A stretch of 64,000 nt of DNA from Lachnospiraceae bacterium. GTDB lineage: Bacteria; Bacillota; Clostridia; Lachnospirales; Lachnospiraceae. Below the pieces are notes generated by a model. It worked only from the letters and a program-made list of their open reading frames with translations. It searched no databases and had not been told where the DNA came from. Where the stretch lies: assembly GCA_028692395.1 (NCBI GenBank), contig JAQUXP010000002.1, positions 62,001 to 126,000 on the forward strand, written 5' to 3'. This document shows, piece by piece, positions 48,791-59,948 of the stretch (positions within the stretch are counted from its first letter, which is position 1; the number at the start of each line of letters is the position of its first letter). A program made the translations under genes and the position numbers.

Positions 48791-50245
48791 ATGGGTATTT
48801 TAGAAAATTTAGAACCAGGACGAGTTTTTTACTATTTTGAAGAAATCTGTAATATTCCCCATGGTTCCGGTCATATGGAGCCAATCTGCCATTATCTGAT
48901 TGAATTTGCAGAAAAACAGGGACTTTCTTTTCTGCGGGATGATTCGCATAATGTGGTGATTCGTAAAGCTGCCTCAGCAGGTTATGAAAGTGCGCCAGGG
49001 GTCATCCTGCAGGGACACTGTGACATGGTCTGTGAGAAAGCACCGAATTCCTCACATGATTTTGAGAAGGATTCGCTGAAGCTTCGCCGGAAGGACGATG
49101 ACTTGTATGCAGAGGATACCACGCTGGGCGGAGACGATGGAATTGCAGTAGCCTATATGCTGGCAGTGCTGGAGGATCAAACACTGCAGCACCCGGAGCT
49201 GGAATGTGTTTTTACCAGCGATGAGGAGATTGGACTTCTGGGTGCCAACGCACTGGACACTTCGGTGCTGAAGGGAAAGCAGCTGATCAATCTTGATTCT
49301 GAGGAAGAGGGAATTCTCTGGATTTCCTGTGCAGGCGGGATGAATGTACAGTGTGAGCTTCCGGTGAACCGGGTATCTCAGGAGGGCCTTCGGATAGAAG
49401 TGTCCATAGAAGGCCTTGCGGGTGGACATTCAGGAACTGAGATTGATAAGGGAAGGGCGAATGCAAGTATTCTTCTGGGACGCTTTTTCTTTGAGCTGGG
49501 TCAGGAGCTTCCTTATGGTATTATTGACGCTGCAGGAGGAACCAAGGATAACGCTATTACACGGATTGCAAGAGCAGGGGTATTAATTCAAGAGGAATGT
49601 AAAGAAGAGTTTCTGGCATTTGCCCTCAGACTCCAGCAGCAGCTTCGTAAGGAATATACCGGAACCGATGAAGGGATTACGATTCGGGTGGAGCCAAAAG
49701 CAGTAGGAAACTATGACATACTGAATGCAGTCAGCAGAGAAAAAACAGTGCTTTTTCTGATGCAGCTTCCTTACGGTGTGCAGAAGATGAGCGGCGTGAT
49801 AAATGGTCTGGTAGAGACCTCCTGCAATCTGGGGATCTTTGAACTGTCGCTGACGGATGATTATCTTTTCGCCTGCATCAGCATCCGAAGCTCAGTGGGA
49901 ACCGCAAAGTATGCATTAGGTGATAAAATCCGTTATCTCACAGAGTTTTTAGGTGGAGAGTTTGATATCGCCGGAGACTATCCTGCATGGGAATATCGAG
50001 AAGACTCACCTCTTCGTGAAACGATGAAAAGGGTATATGAAGAACTGTATCACACTTCCCCCAAAATTGAGGCAATTCATGCGGGACTGGAATGCGGATT
50101 GTTTTACGACAAAATACCGGGGCTGGACTGCATTTCCATAGGACCGGATATGAAAGACATTCATACTTCCAGAGAAAAGCTGTCGATTTCATCAACAGAA
50201 CGAGTGTATCAGTATTTAATACAAGTATTACAGGAACTAAAATAA
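48791..50245 (+). CDS. pepD: aminoacyl-histidine (beta-Ala-His) dipeptidase
   Basis: LQGHCDMVCEK, TLGGDDGIAVAY, TSDEEIGLLGA, GGHSGTEI. Confidence 0.95.
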   Translation: MGILENLEPGRVFYYFEEICNIPHGSGHMEPICHYLIEFAEKQGLSFLRDDSHNVVIRKAASAGYESAPGVILQGHCDMVCEKAPNSSHDFEKDSLKLRRKDDDLYAEDTTLGGDDGIAVAYMLAVLEDQTLQHPELECVFTSDEEIGLLGANALDTSVLKGKQLINLDSEEEGILWISCAGGMNVQCELPVNRVSQEGLRIEVSIEGLAGGHSGTEIDKGRANASILLGRFFFELGQELPYGIIDAAGGTKDNAITRIARAGVLIQEECKEEFLAFALRLQQQLRKEYTGTDEGITIRVEPKAVGNYDILNAVSREKTVLFLMQLPYGVQKMSGVINGLVETSCNLGIFELSLTDDYLFACISIRSSVGTAKYALGDKIRYLTEFLGGEFDIAGDYPAWEYREDSPLRETMKRVYEELYHTSPKIEAIHAGLECGLFYDKIPGLDCISIGPDMKDIHTSREKLSISSTERVYQYLIQVLQELK

Positions 50246-50335
50246 GACAGAGATAGATTTTTGCAGGTAACCGCTCAGGTAAGAAACAGATACCAGGACG
50301 GCTGCAGGTGGTAATTATAAGGGAGTTATGGAAAG

Positions 50336-51148
50336 ATGGACATACAGTTATGGCATGAGATTCTGGACCCGTATGAACTGGCGGTACAGGAACTGGTGGT
50401 TAAATTTAATCACGTAATAAAAGAGCACCATGAAAAGGGGTTATATTCACCCATTGAGCAGGTTACAGGTCGTGTGAAGACTGTCTCAAGTATTCTGGAG
50501 AAGATGCAGAGAAAGCATATTCCGGTGGATGAGATGGAAAGTCAGGTAGAAGATATCGCAGGAATCCGTATCATCTGCCAATTTGTGGAGGATATCGAAA
50601 AAGTATCGGAACTGATTGAACAGAGGAACGATATAGAGATCAAAAGTGAAAAAGATTATATTAAGCACATGAAGCCAAGCGGCTACCGCAGCTATCATCT
50701 GATTGTATATTATACCGTGGAAACACTTGGGGGACCCAAAAGATTACAGGCAGAGATTCAGATTCGTACCATGGCCATGGACTTTTGGGCAACCATCGAG
50801 CATTCTCTTCAGTATAAGTATAAGTCCAACATTCCCCAGCATATCAAAGAACGGCTGAGTAATGCAGCAGATGCAATCATTGCACTGGACAATGAGATGT
50901 CCACCGTCCGCAGTGAGATCATGGATGCACAGAATTCCTCCCAGATACAGATCAATCTGGTGACAGATATTCTGAATAATATCGAAAATCTGTATAAGCT
51001 TTCCAACAAACGCGAGGTGGCCAAGATCCAGAATGAATTTTATAAAATCTATGCGTTAAATGATCTGGAACAGCTCAAACGTTTTCATACCCAGCTGGAT
51101 ATTATAGCTGAAGGCTATCGTGCCCAGGCCGTTACCGACGAATTCTAG
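50336..51148 (+). CDS. small alarmone synthetase (RelA/SpoT synthetase domain only)
   Basis: ITGRVK-like TGRVKT, DIAGIRIICQFVEDI, KPSGYRSYHLIV, EIQIRTMAMDFWATIEH; no HD hydrolase domain. Confidence 0.92.
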   Translation: MDIQLWHEILDPYELAVQELVVKFNHVIKEHHEKGLYSPIEQVTGRVKTVSSILEKMQRKHIPVDEMESQVEDIAGIRIICQFVEDIEKVSELIEQRNDIEIKSEKDYIKHMKPSGYRSYHLIVYYTVETLGGPKRLQAEIQIRTMAMDFWATIEHSLQYKYKSNIPQHIKERLSNAADAIIALDNEMSTVRSEIMDAQNSSQIQINLVTDILNNIENLYKLSNKREVAKIQNEFYKIYALNDLEQLKRFHTQLDIIAEGYRAQAVTDEF

Positions 51149-51190
51149 TGAGGTACCAGTACCTTGTTTTGCAGGAGGAATAACCGATTG

Positions 51191-52573
51191 ATGATAAAAC
51201 TTTCTGAGGAATATAAAGCCTCCATGAAGGAACAGTTAAAAGAAGAATATCAGGCTTATGAGCAGAGCTTTGCACATCCGGTACATAACGGACTTCGAGT
51301 AAATGAAGCGAAGCTAAGTTCTATGGAATACCGGAAGATTTCTCCCTGGCAGTTCAGGGAGATTCCCTGGCTGGATCAGGAAGGCTATTATTATGAGGAT
51401 GGTTGCAGCCCTGCAAAGCATCCTCATTATTATGCAGGTTTATATTATCTGCAGGAACCAAGTGCCATGACGCCGGCTCATATTCTGCCTGTAGTACCAG
51501 GGGATCATGTACTTGACCTCTGCGCAGCCCCGGGGGGCAAGGCAACCCAGCTTGGAGCAAAGCTTCACGGACAGGGGTTTCTGCTGGCGAATGACATCAG
51601 TAATTCCAGGGCGAAGGCTCTGTTGAAAAATCTGGAATTACAGGGAATATCCAATATCTTTGTAACCAGTGAGAAGCCACAAAAGCTTTGTAAAACCTAT
51701 GAAAGCTTTTTTGACAAGATTCTTCTGGATGCTCCCTGTTCCGGGGAAGGCATGTTTCGGAAGGATCCGAAGATGGCTGCCCACTGGGAGCAGGAGGGAC
51801 CGGAGGCCTATGCCCTCAGGCAAAAAGAACTGCTTTTTGAGGCCTGGGACATGCTAAAGCCTGGAGGAATGCTGCTTTATTCCACCTGTACCTTCTCTGT
51901 GAAGGAAAACGAGGAAGTAATAGCAGCTCTTTTGGAGAAACAATCCGATGCAGTCATCTGTATAATTCCGGAATACGAAGGCTTTGCTCCAGGAATTGCA
52001 GAACAATCTCATCCTGAGCTGACCCGCTGCGTTCATATCTATCCGCACCGAATGGAGGGGGAAGGACATTTCCTCTGCATGCTGAAAAAACAGGAATCTA
52101 CAGAGACTCGAAAGCATTATGAGACAGAAGCTAACAAGCCTGGAAGTCTGACACTTCCACCTGAGGCGAAGGAGTTTCTTTCAGAGGTATCCATGGACTT
52201 TTCAGAAGGATATTATTATCTGCTGGATCAGCAGCTATACTTTTTGAAAAATGACATGAAACCGCAAAAAGGGATTCGCTATCTGCGCACGGGACTGCTT
52301 CTTGGAAAATGTGAAAAGAAACGCTTTGAACCCTCTCAGGCATTGGCCATGGCCCTTCAAAGCAGGGAATATCCGGCTTGTATCAGGCTGAAAAGTGAAG
52401 ATGAGAGGGTCGTTCGTTATCTGAAAGGAGAAACCATCGATCTTGGAGGTGTGGAGCTCCTTACAGGACATACATGGCAGCTGGTATGCGTGGATGGTTA
52501 TCCACTGGGCTGGGGAAAGCTGCAAAATGGCTGCTTGAAGAATAAATATTATCCGGGATGGAGATGGCAGTAA
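51191..52573 (+). CDS. RsmF/RsmB-type rRNA cytosine-C5-methyltransferase
   Basis: DLCAAPGGKATQL, LLDAPCSGEGMFRKDP, YSTCTFSVKENEE. Confidence 0.93.
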   Translation: MIKLSEEYKASMKEQLKEEYQAYEQSFAHPVHNGLRVNEAKLSSMEYRKISPWQFREIPWLDQEGYYYEDGCSPAKHPHYYAGLYYLQEPSAMTPAHILPVVPGDHVLDLCAAPGGKATQLGAKLHGQGFLLANDISNSRAKALLKNLELQGISNIFVTSEKPQKLCKTYESFFDKILLDAPCSGEGMFRKDPKMAAHWEQEGPEAYALRQKELLFEAWDMLKPGGMLLYSTCTFSVKENEEVIAALLEKQSDAVICIIPEYEGFAPGIAEQSHPELTRCVHIYPHRMEGEGHFLCMLKKQESTETRKHYETEANKPGSLTLPPEAKEFLSEVSMDFSEGYYYLLDQQLYFLKNDMKPQKGIRYLRTGLLLGKCEKKRFEPSQALAMALQSREYPACIRLKSEDERVVRYLKGETIDLGGVELLTGHTWQLVCVDGYPLGWGKLQNGCLKNKYYPGWRWQ

Positions 52574-52576
52574 GAG

Positions 52577-53281
52577 ATGATTCGTTTAGATAAATTCCTG
52601 ACAGAAACCAATATGGGAAGCCGAAGTCAAAGTAAGCTTCTGATTCGTAAGGGACGTGTTACCGTAGATGGCACCCCGGTAAAAAATCCGGAGCTGAAGA
52701 TTGCGGAGACAGCGGTTGTCACCGTAGACGGAGTGAAAGTGTCCTATCAAAAATATGTGTATTATATGCTGCACAAGCCTGGCGGAGTGATATCTGCCAC
52801 CGAGGATTCCAGAGAAAAGACTGTATTGGAGCTCTTACAGCCACTTCCTGTCAGGGATTTATTTCCGGTGGGAAGACTGGATAAGGATACGGAAGGGCTG
52901 CTTTTGATTACGAACGATGGACAATTAGCTCACCGCCTGCTTTCTCCCAAAAAGCACGTAGCAAAAACTTATTATGTGAAAGCCATGGGAGCCGTGGAGG
53001 AAAACGATGTCAGACTTTTTCAGGAGGGACTGGATATCGGAGATGAGAAGCCTACCCTGCCTGCAAAGCTTCAGATCCTCAAAAGCGGTGAGAGTAGTGA
53101 GTGCCTGATTACTGTGACGGAAGGAAGATACCATCAGGTAAAAAGAATGTTTTTAAAGATTGGAAAACCGGTGGTATATCTGAAGCGTCTCACCATGGGG
53201 AGTCTGCAGTTGGATGAAAAGCTTGCACCAGGAGCGTATCGCCCTCTGACGCAGGAGGAAATACAGTTACTTTTATCTTAA
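52577..53281 (+). CDS. RsuA-family 16S rRNA pseudouridine synthase
   Basis: S4 domain; PVGRLDKDTEGLLLITNDG; EGRYHQVKRMF. Confidence 0.95.
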   Translation: MIRLDKFLTETNMGSRSQSKLLIRKGRVTVDGTPVKNPELKIAETAVVTVDGVKVSYQKYVYYMLHKPGGVISATEDSREKTVLELLQPLPVRDLFPVGRLDKDTEGLLLITNDGQLAHRLLSPKKHVAKTYYVKAMGAVEENDVRLFQEGLDIGDEKPTLPAKLQILKSGESSECLITVTEGRYHQVKRMFLKIGKPVVYLKRLTMGSLQLDEKLAPGAYRPLTQEEIQLLLS

Positions 53282-53313
53282 TTATTGATGATAGATACAG
53301 AAAGGGAAAACAG

Positions 53314-55197
53314 ATGCCTTTTTTACCCACAACACGAAAAGAAATGAAGGAGCTTGGTCTGGCCCAGATGGATTTTGTCTATGTCTGTGGAGATGCTTAT
53401 GTAGACCACTCGTCCTTTGGTATGGCGATTATTACCAGGGTGCTGGAAGCCCATGGATACTCCGTGGGAATTATCGCCCAGCCGGACTGGAAAGATGACA
53501 GCAGTATTACCGTGTTTGGTGAACCACGGCTTGCTTTTCTTGTAAGTGCCGGGAATATGGATTCCATGGTAAATCACTATACTGTCTCCAAAAAGCACAG
53601 AAGTGTAGATGCTTACTCTCCTGGCGGTCAGATGGGACTCAGACCGGATCGTGCTGTCATGGTATATGGAAATCTAATTCGTAAAACCTACAAGCACACA
53701 CCGGTAATTCTGGGTGGAATAGAAGCCAGTCTTCGAAGACTGGGACATTATGATTACTGGTCAGATGCAGTACGAAGATCTGTTCTTTTGGATTCCGGTG
53801 CAGATTTGATCTCCTATGGCATGGGAGAACATTCCATCATTGCCATAGCAGAGGCTCTGGATAGTGGACTTCCCGTAGATACCCTGACCTTTATTCCGGG
53901 TACGGTATACAAAACAAAAACATTGGAGCACCTGGAGCATCCCATCCTTCTTCCTTCTTTTGAAGAGATTAAGACTGACAGGGAACGTTTCTCGGAGAGC
54001 TTTCGGATTCAGCACGAGAACACAGATCCGGTTACCGCTCAGGTTCTTGTGGAGGACTATGGCGGACAGGGATATGTGGCAGCCAATCCACCGGCGGCGT
54101 ATCTTACGACCCAGGAGATGGATGATATCTATGATCTGCCTTACATGTGCAGATGGCATCCCTCCTATGATAAGGCAGGCGGCATTCCGGCGCTGGAGGA
54201 GATTCGCTTCTCCCTCACCAGCAACCGAGGATGCTTTGGCGGCTGTAATTTCTGTGCACTTACCTTCCATCAGGGAAGAACAGTACAGGTGAGAAGTCAC
54301 GAGTCTCTGCTTCGGGAGGCAAGACGTATGACGCAGGATCCGGCATTCAAGGGCTATATTCACGATGTGGGAGGTCCAACGGCTGATTTTCGCGGTCCCT
54401 CCTGTCAAAAACAGCTGACGAAAGGGGTATGCAGGAACAAACAGTGTCTGTTTCCAAAGCCCTGTGGGAATCTGAAGGCAGATCACAGTGATTACTGTAA
54501 GCTTTTGAAGCAGCTGCGGGAGCTTCCTAAAGTAAAAAAAGTCTTTATCCGTTCCGGTATTCGATTTGACTACGTAAATGCGGATCAAGATCCGACGTTC
54601 CTAAGGGAGTTGGTGGAGCATCATATCAGTGGACAGCTTCGGGTGGCGCCGGAGCACGTATCAGACCGTGTTCTTGCCCGTATGGGCAAACCGGAGCATC
54701 AGGCTTACCAGACCTTTCTCAAAAATTTTGAGGCATGTAATAAAAAGTATGGAAAACAGCAATATGCACTTCCCTACTTTATGTCCTCCCATCCGGGCTG
54801 TGAGTTAAGTGATGCGGTGGCTTTGGCAGAATACATCCGGGATATGGGATTTATTCCCGAGCAGGCTCAGGACTTTTATCCTACCCCTTCTACTGTTTCC
54901 ACCTGTATGTATTACACCGGGATGGATCCGCTTACGAAAAAGAAGGTTTATGTGGCGAAAAATCCCCATGAAAAAGCGATGCAGCGGGCATTGATTCAGT
55001 ATCGGAATCCGAAGAACTATGAGCTGGTAAAGGAAGCCCTGCTTTTAACCGGAAGGACAGACCTGATCGGTTTTGATAAGAAATGTCTGATTCGTCCGAG
55101 AAACAGTGAAAAAAAGAATGTTCCGGTCAAATCAGGCACTCATGCACCCGGCAAAAGAAGTCCAATCCGCAATCTGCATAAAAAGGGCAGAAGATAA
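53314..55197 (+). CDS. YgiQ family radical SAM protein
   Basis: SNRGCFGGCNFCALTFHQGR (CxxxCxxC), YVCGDAYVDHSSFG. Confidence 0.95.
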   Translation: MPFLPTTRKEMKELGLAQMDFVYVCGDAYVDHSSFGMAIITRVLEAHGYSVGIIAQPDWKDDSSITVFGEPRLAFLVSAGNMDSMVNHYTVSKKHRSVDAYSPGGQMGLRPDRAVMVYGNLIRKTYKHTPVILGGIEASLRRLGHYDYWSDAVRRSVLLDSGADLISYGMGEHSIIAIAEALDSGLPVDTLTFIPGTVYKTKTLEHLEHPILLPSFEEIKTDRERFSESFRIQHENTDPVTAQVLVEDYGGQGYVAANPPAAYLTTQEMDDIYDLPYMCRWHPSYDKAGGIPALEEIRFSLTSNRGCFGGCNFCALTFHQGRTVQVRSHESLLREARRMTQDPAFKGYIHDVGGPTADFRGPSCQKQLTKGVCRNKQCLFPKPCGNLKADHSDYCKLLKQLRELPKVKKVFIRSGIRFDYVNADQDPTFLRELVEHHISGQLRVAPEHVSDRVLARMGKPEHQAYQTFLKNFEACNKKYGKQQYALPYFMSSHPGCELSDAVALAEYIRDMGFIPEQAQDFYPTPSTVSTCMYYTGMDPLTKKKVYVAKNPHEKAMQRALIQYRNPKNYELVKEALLLTGRTDLIGFDKKCLIRPRNSEKKNVPVKSGTHAPGKRSPIRNLHKKGRR

Positions 55198-55225
55198 TTG
55201 GCTGACAGAAAGAAAGGATGCAAGG

Positions 55226-55858
55226 ATGAAAGAGGATAAGAAGATAAAAAAGGCAAAAAAAGGAACCTATGGGTATATACGATGGCAGAAGTGTCAGAGA
55301 CTTGTGATCACGCTCGCTCTGTTTGCACTGCCGCTGACGTTTTTTATTGTGGGAATGGTTCTTAATAAAGGAGATCGAAAGAACATCTATACGCTAATTG
55401 CCGTGGTGGGATGTCTTCCGGCCTGCCGTTCTACGGTGAATCTGATTCTGATCTGGACGCAGCATTCCATAATGCTACCCATATATGAAGAGCTTTCTGT
55501 ATTGTCAGAGAAGGTTTGCATGGTCTATGAACTGTATCTGACCACCTATGAAAAAAATCTTATGGTGGAGGCAGCGGCAATCTGTGGTGAGGAGGTTGCC
55601 TGCTTTGCACCAAAGGCAGATAAAAATATTACTTTTTTTGAAGAACATATGCAGAAGATATTACGGGCAAACGGCTACAAGTCCCATGTCAAAATATTTA
55701 CGGATAAAAAACACTTTTCAGAGCGTGTTCTTTCCCTGGATGCACATTATGACGAACTGGAACGTGGGGCAAATGAAAAATTTCGTCCGGATGAACAGTA
55801 TCCGGATCTTTCCAGGGATGAGCTTGTAAAACACAATCTGATGGCAATCGCACTATAG
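55226..55858 (+). CDS. membrane protein of unknown function (about 210 aa, two TM segments)
   Basis: Intact ORF, ATG after gaaaggatgcaagg; hydrophobic TM pair; no family recognised. Confidence 0.65.
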   Translation: MKEDKKIKKAKKGTYGYIRWQKCQRLVITLALFALPLTFFIVGMVLNKGDRKNIYTLIAVVGCLPACRSTVNLILIWTQHSIMLPIYEELSVLSEKVCMVYELYLTTYEKNLMVEAAAICGEEVACFAPKADKNITFFEEHMQKILRANGYKSHVKIFTDKKHFSERVLSLDAHYDELERGANEKFRPDEQYPDLSRDELVKHNLMAIAL

Positions 55859-55871
55859 GGCAGGAAAACAG

Positions 55872-56861
55872 ATGAGAGAGATCAAAATTACCAGTCAGGA
55901 AGCCAGCCAGCGGTTTGATAAATTCTTAAACCGTTACTTAAAGCTTGCGGGAAATGGCTTTCTGCACAAGATGCTTCGAAAGAAAAATATTACCTTGAAT
56001 GACAAAAAAGCGGAAGGGAAAGAGGTCCTTGTGACAGGAGATACCGTAAAGCTCTTTCTGGCGGAGGAAACCATAAAAAAGTTTCAGGGCGCAGCAGAAG
56101 ATGCAGATCACTATCCGGTATCCAAAAAGCTGAAGGTGCTTTATGAGGATAAAGCTGTCTTAATCCTGAACAAGCCTTGTGGCATGCTTTCGCAGCAGGC
56201 AAAACCGGAGGATCTGTCGGCAAATGAATATATGCTGGGATATCTGCTTTCCACCGGACAGCTTACCACAGAGGACTTTGGGCGGTATCGTCCCGGGATC
56301 TGTAACCGGCTGGATCGAAACACCAGCGGACTGCTCCTGGCAGCCAAAACTCTTCCGGCGGCACAGCAGCTCAGTGAACTGCTTAAGTCCCGCAATCTGG
56401 CCAAATATTATCTTACCGTGGTGGCAGGTGTACTGTCGGAGAGTTCCCATCTGAAAGGATATTTGCAAAAAGATGAAAAATGTAATAAAGTAAGTATATC
56501 CATGGAATACAGGGAAGATGCGGATCTGATTGAGACTTCCTATGAACCTCTTTCCAATAATGGAAGATTCACGCTGTTAAAGGTGCATCTGATCACAGGC
56601 AGAACCCACCAGATTCGAAGCCATCTGGCATATACCGGACATCCTGTTGTTGGAGATGCCAAATACGGGTTTCAGAAGATCAATCAATATTTTAAGACAA
56701 AATATCAGCTGACAAACCAGCTGCTCCATGCATGGCAGATTACATTTCCAGCGGATGCTGCCTGCCCTGGACATTTGGCTGGAAAGACAACAGAAGCTCC
56801 TTTGCCGGAACAGTTTCAGACCATTCTGACGGAAGAGATTTTATGGGAGAGAGCAAAATGA
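55872..56861 (+). CDS. RluA-family pseudouridine synthase
   Basis: S4-like N-terminus, RPGICNRLDRNTSGLLLAAKT, TGRTHQIRSHLAY. Confidence 0.95.
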   Translation: MREIKITSQEASQRFDKFLNRYLKLAGNGFLHKMLRKKNITLNDKKAEGKEVLVTGDTVKLFLAEETIKKFQGAAEDADHYPVSKKLKVLYEDKAVLILNKPCGMLSQQAKPEDLSANEYMLGYLLSTGQLTTEDFGRYRPGICNRLDRNTSGLLLAAKTLPAAQQLSELLKSRNLAKYYLTVVAGVLSESSHLKGYLQKDEKCNKVSISMEYREDADLIETSYEPLSNNGRFTLLKVHLITGRTHQIRSHLAYTGHPVVGDAKYGFQKINQYFKTKYQLTNQLLHAWQITFPADAACPGHLAGKTTEAPLPEQFQTILTEEILWERAK

Positions 56862-57412
56862 GCAGAAAAAAGAGAGAAGATTCGAAGGATTCTCTGCTAA
56901 AAGAAATCCTGGACTATGTTGTTACGATTGCGGTTGTGGTAGGTCTTATGCTGCTGTTGCAAAATTTTGTAATTATTAATGCACAGATACCGTCTGCTTC
57001 CATGGAAACAACGGTGATGACAGGAGACAGGATCTTTGGCAATCGTCTTGCCTATCTGAAGTCTGATCCGAAACGCTTCGATATTGTAATCTTTCGTTTT
57101 CCGGACGATGAGTCAAAGCTTTACATAAAGCGTATCATCGGTCTTCCCGGGGAAACTGTGGATGTGGTGGATGGAAAAGTCTATATCAATGGTTCCCAGG
57201 AACCTCTGGATGACAGCTTCTGTCGGGAAACACCCAATGGAGATTATGACGGACACTGGGTTGTGGATGATAACGGCTACTTTATGATGGGAGATAACCG
57301 AAACGATTCCTGGGATTCCCGCTGCTGGGTACACACCTTTGTACAGCGTGATAAGATTCTTGGGAAGGCACTGCTCCGGTATTGGCCATTTACAAAAATT
57401 AAAATGTTTTAG
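56858..57412 (+). CDS. lepB: signal peptidase I
   Basis: IPSASMETTVMTGDRI (Ser), KRIIGLPGE (Lys), GDNRNDSWDSR; ATGA overlap with RluA-type gene. Confidence 0.95.
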   Translation: MSRKKREDSKDSLLKEILDYVVTIAVVVGLMLLLQNFVIINAQIPSASMETTVMTGDRIFGNRLAYLKSDPKRFDIVIFRFPDDESKLYIKRIIGLPGETVDVVDGKVYINGSQEPLDDSFCRETPNGDYDGHWVVDDNGYFMMGDNRNDSWDSRCWVHTFVQRDKILGKALLRYWPFTKIKMF

Positions 57413-57427
57413 CGAGGAAATGATACT

Positions 57428-57961
57428 ATGCCCACATGGAATTCCAGGGGCCTTCGGGGCTCCACACTGGAAGAGATGATAAACCGCTCAATTGAGCAGT
57501 ATCGGGATAAGGGACTTGCTTTGATTCAGAAGGTTCCCACCCCGATTACTCCGATTAAGATTGATAAAGCCACAAGACATATTACACTGGCTTATTTTGA
57601 CCAGAAGAGCACTATAGACTATATAGGAGTGGTACAGGGCATCCCTGTCTGCTTTGATGCGAAGGAGTGCGCAGCTTCTTCCTTTCCACTGGCCAATATC
57701 CATGAGCACCAGGTTACCTTTATGCAGGACTTTGAGCGTCAGAGAGGAATCGCATTCTTTCTGCTTTACTATACGGCAGAGGATCTGTATTATTATCTCA
57801 GACTGTGTGATCTTCTGGTATTCTGGGAGCGGGCCAAAAGTGGAGGACGTAAAAGTTTTTTACTTACGGAATTAAATCCACGCTATTATCTGCAGGGAAA
57901 AAGCAGCCTTTTTGTACCATTTTTAGATGGAATTCAGCTGGACTTGGAAGAAAGGGATTGA
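57428..57961 (+). CDS. recU: Holliday junction resolvase RecU
   Basis: RGSTLEEMINRSIEQY, DYIGVVQGIPVCFDAKECAASSFPL. Confidence 0.93.
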   Translation: MPTWNSRGLRGSTLEEMINRSIEQYRDKGLALIQKVPTPITPIKIDKATRHITLAYFDQKSTIDYIGVVQGIPVCFDAKECAASSFPLANIHEHQVTFMQDFERQRGIAFFLLYYTAEDLYYYLRLCDLLVFWERAKSGGRKSFLLTELNPRYYLQGKSSLFVPFLDGIQLDLEERD

Positions 57962-57985
57962 CAAAATAGTTTCGTGTGGTAATAT
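57958..57985 (+). promoter_or_regulatory. promoter of his operon (overlaps recU stop codon)
   Basis: TTGACA (57958-57963), 16 bp, TAATAT (57980-57985). Confidence 0.6.
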
Positions 57986-58020
57986 GGTAGCAGACTAAAG
58001 TGAAAAATAAGGAGATATTT

Positions 58021-59304
58021 ATGGAACGATTAATTCATACACCGGAAGGGGTACGTGATATTTATAATGCAGAATGCGAGAAAAAACGTTGTCTGCAGTC
58101 TAAGGTTCAGAGCATCTTTCAGTCCTATGGTTACAGAAGTATCGATACACCATCCTTTGAATTCTTTGATGTATTCAGTAAAGAGGTGGGAACCATACCA
58201 TCCAGGGATCTTTACAAATTTTTTGACAGAGAAGGAAATACACTGGTTTTAAGACCGGACTTTACACCATCTATTGCCCGGGCAGTATCCATGTATTTTA
58301 TGGAGGAACAGCTGCCGATCCGTCTCTGCTATGAGGGAAGTGTTTTTGTAAACAGCAGCAGCTATCGGGGACAGCTCAAGGAGTCTACAGAGATGGGCGT
58401 TGAGTTTCTCAATGATGACAGTGCTGCAGCTGATGCGGAGCTGATTGCCATGATTATCCGTGTTATGCTGGAATCCGGGCTGAAGGAGTTTCAGGTAAGC
58501 ATCGGTCAGGTGGAATACTTCAAGTCACTGGTAGAAGAAGCACATCTTTCAGCGGAAACAGTTTCAGAACTGCGACAGCTGATCTCCATCAAAAACCATT
58601 TTGGTGCGATGGAACTTCTTGAAAAGCAGCATATCCGGGGAGATCTGCAACATGCACTGGGATCACTTACACAGGTGTTTGGCGGTGGAGAAGTCCTGGA
58701 ACAGGCGGCTGCCATGACCAATAATAAACGTGCTCTTGCAGCCGTACAGCGTCTGAAAGACATCTATCAGCTTCTTCAAATCTATGGACTGGAAAAATAT
58801 GTGGTATTTGACTTTGGAATGCTCAGTAAATATCATTATTATACGGGAATTATCTTCCAGGCTTACACCTATGGTACCGGAGAAGCCGTAGTTACCGGAG
58901 GCCGCTATGACAGACTGCTGGAGCATTTTGGAAAGAACGCCCCTGCAGTAGGATTCACGATTCTGATGGATCAGCTGCAAAGTGCCTGTGAGCGTCAGAA
59001 TATTCAGATTCCTGTGGATCATACCAAAACCATGATTCTCTATCCTGATTTTATGGAGGGCATGGCAGTTAAGGTTGCAGACGGACACAGAGCCTGTGGA
59101 ATGGATGTAGCCTGCATCCGTTTTCGAAGAGATAAGATCCTAGATGATTATATTGCATATGGAAAACGATTTAACTTTGGTGGAATTGTCTACATGCAGT
59201 CGGAGACTGAGACATTTGCCATTAATCTTCTCAAGGATGAGACCATGCAGATTGATGTCACCAAATTTCTGACGAATGAGAAAACCGGAGGGAACGAAGC
59301 ATGA
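58021..59304 (+). CDS. hisZ: ATP phosphoribosyltransferase regulatory subunit
   Basis: HisRS-like paralog immediately upstream of short-form his[17 protein letters not shown]. Confidence 0.93.
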   Translation: MERLIHTPEGVRDIYNAECEKKRCLQSKVQSIFQSYGYRSIDTPSFEFFDVFSKEVGTIPSRDLYKFFDREGNTLVLRPDFTPSIARAVSMYFMEEQLPIRLCYEGSVFVNSSSYRGQLKESTEMGVEFLNDDSAAADAELIAMIIRVMLESGLKEFQVSIGQVEYFKSLVEEAHLSAETVSELRQLISIKNHFGAMELLEKQHIRGDLQHALGSLTQVFGGGEVLEQAAAMTNNKRALAAVQRLKDIYQLLQIYGLEKYVVFDFGMLSKYHYYTGIIFQAYTYGTGEAVVTGGRYDRLLEHFGKNAPAVGFTILMDQLQSACERQNIQIPVDHTKTMILYPDFMEGMAVKVADGHRACGMDVACIRFRRDKILDDYIAYGKRFNFGGIVYMQSETETFAINLLKDETMQIDVTKFLTNEKTGGNEA

Positions 59305-59948
59305 GATATTTAACATTTGCGCTTGGAAAGGGTCGTCTTGCAGAAAAGACCATGCAGCTTTTTGAAAAAATCGGCATTACCTGCGAAGAGATGAAGGATA
59401 AGGATTCCAGAAAACTGATCTTTGTAAATGAAGAGCTGAAGCTTCGTTTCTTTCTTGCCAAGGGACCAGATGTCCCTACCTATGTAGAATATGGAGCAGC
59501 CGATATTGGTATTGTGGGAAAAGATACTATACTCGAAGAAAACAGAAAGCTTTATGAAGTGCTTGATCTGGGCTACGGAGCCTGCCGCATGTGTGTATGC
59601 GGTCCGGAATCCGCCAGAGAATATCTGAATCACAACCAGCTGATCCGTGTGGCTACAAAGTATCCTCATATTGCCAAGGATTATTTTTATAATAAAAAAC
59701 ATCAGACCGTGGAACTCATCAAGCTGAACGGATCCATCGAGCTTGCACCGATTGTAGGCTTATCCGAAGTCATCGTGGATATTGTTGAGACAGGAAGCAC
59801 GCTCAGGGAGAATGGTCTTCAGGTGCTGGAAGAGGTATGCCCTCTGTCAGCCCGCATGGTAGTGAATCAGGTCAGCATGAAGATGGAAAATGAACGGATC
59901 ACAAAGCTGATTCAGGCATTAAAGACAGCGATACAGCAGGAAGGGTGA
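59301..59948 (+). CDS. hisG: ATP phosphoribosyltransferase (short form)
   Basis: [41 protein letters not shown]. Confidence 0.96.
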   Translation: MRYLTFALGKGRLAEKTMQLFEKIGITCEEMKDKDSRKLIFVNEELKLRFFLAKGPDVPTYVEYGAADIGIVGKDTILEENRKLYEVLDLGYGACRMCVCGPESAREYLNHNQLIRVATKYPHIAKDYFYNKKHQTVELIKLNGSIELAPIVGLSEVIVDIVETGSTLRENGLQVLEEVCPLSARMVVNQVSMKMENERITKLIQALKTAIQQEG

